DNA of 6,558 bases from assembly GCA_035457545.1 (NCBI GenBank), contig DATIBM010000053.1, positions 1 to 6,558 on the forward strand, written 5' to 3'. The notes below the pieces were generated by a model, which saw only the letters and a list, made by a program, of their open reading frames with translations, did no database searches and was not told the origin of the DNA. A program made the translations under genes and the position numbers. Of this stretch, positions 5,347 to 6,558 are shown piece after piece. Source of the DNA: Nitrospira_G sp035457545 (lineage in GTDB: Bacteria > Nitrospirota > Nitrospiria > Nitrospirales > Nitrospiraceae). Position 1 is the first letter of the stretch. Each line of letters begins with the position of its first letter.

Positions 5347-5360
5347 CCCGGGATCCCGGG
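5347..5360. repeat. Perfect 14-bp GC palindrome
   Basis: CCCGGGATCCCGGG starts 6 bp beyond the reductase stop. As RNA it could fold into a 5-bp GC stem with a GATC loop. It may help end reductase transcription together with the next stem-loop. Confidence 0.4.
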
Positions 5361-5366
5361 GCACGG

Positions 5367-6458
5367 TTAACTCAGCCCGTGTTGCGCTCGCCCGATGCGG
5401 CCGTCATAGCGAGTGGTGGACTTGAACAGCTCGTACTGGCCGTCTGCGGCATAGGCCGCCGTGCGCGAGCGGAGGGCCTGCATCTCGGCGGTGGCCATCG
5501 GCGTGAATCGCCGGACGATTTCGAGGTTCTGTTTCAGCACCGCGGACGAATCGATCCCGCTCACCAATGCGGCGATCGGCAAGCTCAACACGTAGCGGAG
5601 CGCCTCTTCCACCGTGACGATGCCCTCCGTGATCGGAGCCGCGTTGCCGCTCAGGCTCTTCATGCCGAGCGGCGCGATGCCCCGTTGGTTGAGCACCGGC
5701 AAGACCTCGCGCTCGAAGCTTCGATAGGTGCCGTCGAACACGTTCAGCGGCATCTGACAGGCGTCGAAAGGAAAGTCGTATTGCAACATTTTCAGATGGA
5801 TCTTGGGGTCCTTGTGGCCGGTGAAGCCGATGAACCGGACCTTGCCCTGGCGTTTGGCTTCCAGCAACGCCTCCGCCGCCCCGTTCGGCGCAAAGTGGCG
5901 CTCCGGATCGTCCGGATAGACGACTTCATGGATCTGCCACAGGTCGAGATAATCCGTCCGCAAGCGGCGCAACGAATCCTCCAATTGCTGGAGGGCCACC
6001 TTCTTGTCTCGTCCGTGCGAACAGACCTTGGTCATCAGGAACACCTGTGGCCTGCGCCCCATCAACGCGCGACCCATCAATTCCTCTGACCGGCCGCCGT
6101 TGTATTCCCAGGCATTGTCGAGAAACGTCACGCCTGAGTCGATGGCTTCGTGCAACAGGTGAATCGCCTCGGCATCGTCCTTGATTCGGCCCCAGTGAGC
6201 CCCGCCGAAACAGAGCGCCGAAATCTCCACGCCGGTCTTGCCCAATGCGCGTCTCGGGACTTCTCCGGTTGAGGGGGGCAAGGAGGCGACGGAGGTATCG
6301 GTCTCGGCAGCAGACCCCGCCTGTTCCTGCGCCAGTGCCCGCGCCCATTGGCTGGGACCGCTCAGGGCCAGGAGCGATCCGGCCATGCCGATGGTTTTGA
6401 GCATCTCCCGGCGGTCAAGGCGGCGGTTCCAGATCTGTTTCTGGGCATCGGGATGCAT
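5367..6458 (-). CDS. Tat-exported aldo/keto reductase
   Basis: The product is a 363-aa member of the aldo/keto reductase superfamily, NAD(P)H-dependent TIM-barrel enzymes that reduce carbonyls. The N-terminus carries a twin-arginine signal: DRREMLK (Arg16, Arg17), a mildly hydrophobic stretch (about 22-34) and an ALA cleavage site near residue 43, implying export in folded form with cofactor bound. Catalytic residues are visible: Asp114 and Tyr119 in FLDNAWEYNGG, Lys144 in LMTKV, and His177 in WQIHEV. GIDSSAVLKQNLEIV near the end matches the usual cofactor-binding region. The start at 6458 is preferred for its AAGGAGAGG RBS. An ATG at 6485 (GAGGG RBS) and a TTG at 6542 are in frame and would lengthen the n-region by 9 or 28 residues. 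The substrate is unknown. The gene upstream lies outside the window. Confidence 0.9.
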   Translation of the reverse strand: MHPDAQKQIWNRRLDRREMLKTIGMAGSLLALSGPSQWARALAQEQAGSAAETDTSVASLPPSTGEVPRRALGKTGVEISALCFGGAHWGRIKDDAEAIHLLHEAIDSGVTFLDNAWEYNGGRSEELMGRALMGRRPQVFLMTKVCSHGRDKKVALQQLEDSLRRLRTDYLDLWQIHEVVYPDDPERHFAPNGAAEALLEAKRQGKVRFIGFTGHKDPKIHLKMLQYDFPFDACQMPLNVFDGTYRSFEREVLPVLNQRGIAPLGMKSLSGNAAPITEGIVTVEEALRYVLSLPIAALVSGIDSSAVLKQNLEIVRRFTPMATAEMQALRSRTAAYAADGQYELFKSTTRYDGRIGRAQHGLS

Positions 6459-6558
6459 GGAGGGCCTCTCCTTGTTCCGGCTCATCTCGGTTCCCTCATC
6501 GGCCTGTTGCATCGAATCAACGGCATGTCGAGCGCCAATCAACCTTAGGCCGGCCGCC
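6459..6558. other. Region upstream of the aldo/keto reductase, cut by the window end
   Basis: This 100-bp stretch is in frame with the reductase back to 6542 and holds its alternative starts. I see no clear promoter; two GTTGATT strings on the minus strand about 20 bp apart are the only repeats noticed. Confidence 0.4.
6465..6473 (-). promoter_or_regulatory. Ribosome binding site of the aldo/keto reductase (decides the start)
   Basis: AAGGAGAGG on the minus strand ends 6 nt before the ATG at 6458 and is the strongest RBS among the three possible starts. It gives a 15-residue n-region before the twin arginines, a normal length for Tat signals. Confidence 0.65.

Larger units (their letters stand above)
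5235..5366. other. Intergenic region between aldo/keto reductase and kinase
   Basis: These 132 bp lie after the reductase stop and before the kinase start, both leftward. They contain a GC palindrome (5347-5360), a stem-loop (5316-5331), a likely kinase promoter (5281-5308) and an inverted pair, GACCCCTTGCCG (5239-5250) with CGGCAAGGGTC (5330-5340), which differ by one inserted C. The presence of a promoter and hairpins suggests the two genes are separate transcription units. Confidence 0.5.

Noticed and set aside
4863..6089. Long plus-strand open frame (408 codons) spanning the kinase start and the reductase
   Set aside because: It crosses two well-supported minus-strand genes and the promoter region between them, and its composition is that of an antisense shadow.

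Overview
The window is GC-rich (I estimate roughly 60% from reading) with densely packed bacterial chromosomal genes. I see no transposase, integrase, phage gene, tRNA, rRNA or CRISPR array. The style resembles the Nitrospirota or another GC-rich Gram-negative: a Sec-exported monohaem cytochrome, a Tat-exported oxidoreductase, a periplasmic nucleotidase-type phosphatase and a PAS hybrid histidine kinase. The taxon is an inference and is not proven by any marker gene here.

Layout. Bases 1-342 (+) are the C-terminal end of an ATP-grasp ligase resembling D-alanine--D-alanine ligase. It converges, with only 12 bp between, on a leftward gene set covering 2641 down to 355. In transcription order that set is a 77-aa uncharacterised protein, a 122-aa secreted c-type cytochrome and a 536-aa secreted 5'-nucleotidase/UshA-type metallophosphatase. 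A 419-bp divergent intergenic region (2642-3060) then holds three alternating GATAC half-sites at an exact 11-bp pitch, including a perfect 16-bp palindrome. To its right is a rightward 166-aa gene of unknown function with a possible metal-binding Cys cluster (3061-3561).

That gene converges on a leftward hybrid histidine kinase (5234-3681). The junction carries 7-bp tandem repeats (GTCAAnn) in inverted orientation, which run into the last codons of the kinase. The kinase has a putative promoter in the 132 bp separating it from the last gene, a leftward Tat-exported aldo/keto reductase (6458-5367).

How the genes may work together. Three products are predicted to be exported (cytochrome, nucleotidase-type phosphatase, aldo/keto reductase). 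The kinase is predicted to be cytosolic, with a three-cysteine PAS sensor. A link between envelope redox chemistry and the kinase is possible but only suggested by proximity. No clearly new multi-gene system is evident. The most distinctive items are the GATAC array, the inverted heptad repeats, the altered metal-site residues of the phosphatase, and the two uncharacterised proteins on either side of the GATAC array.
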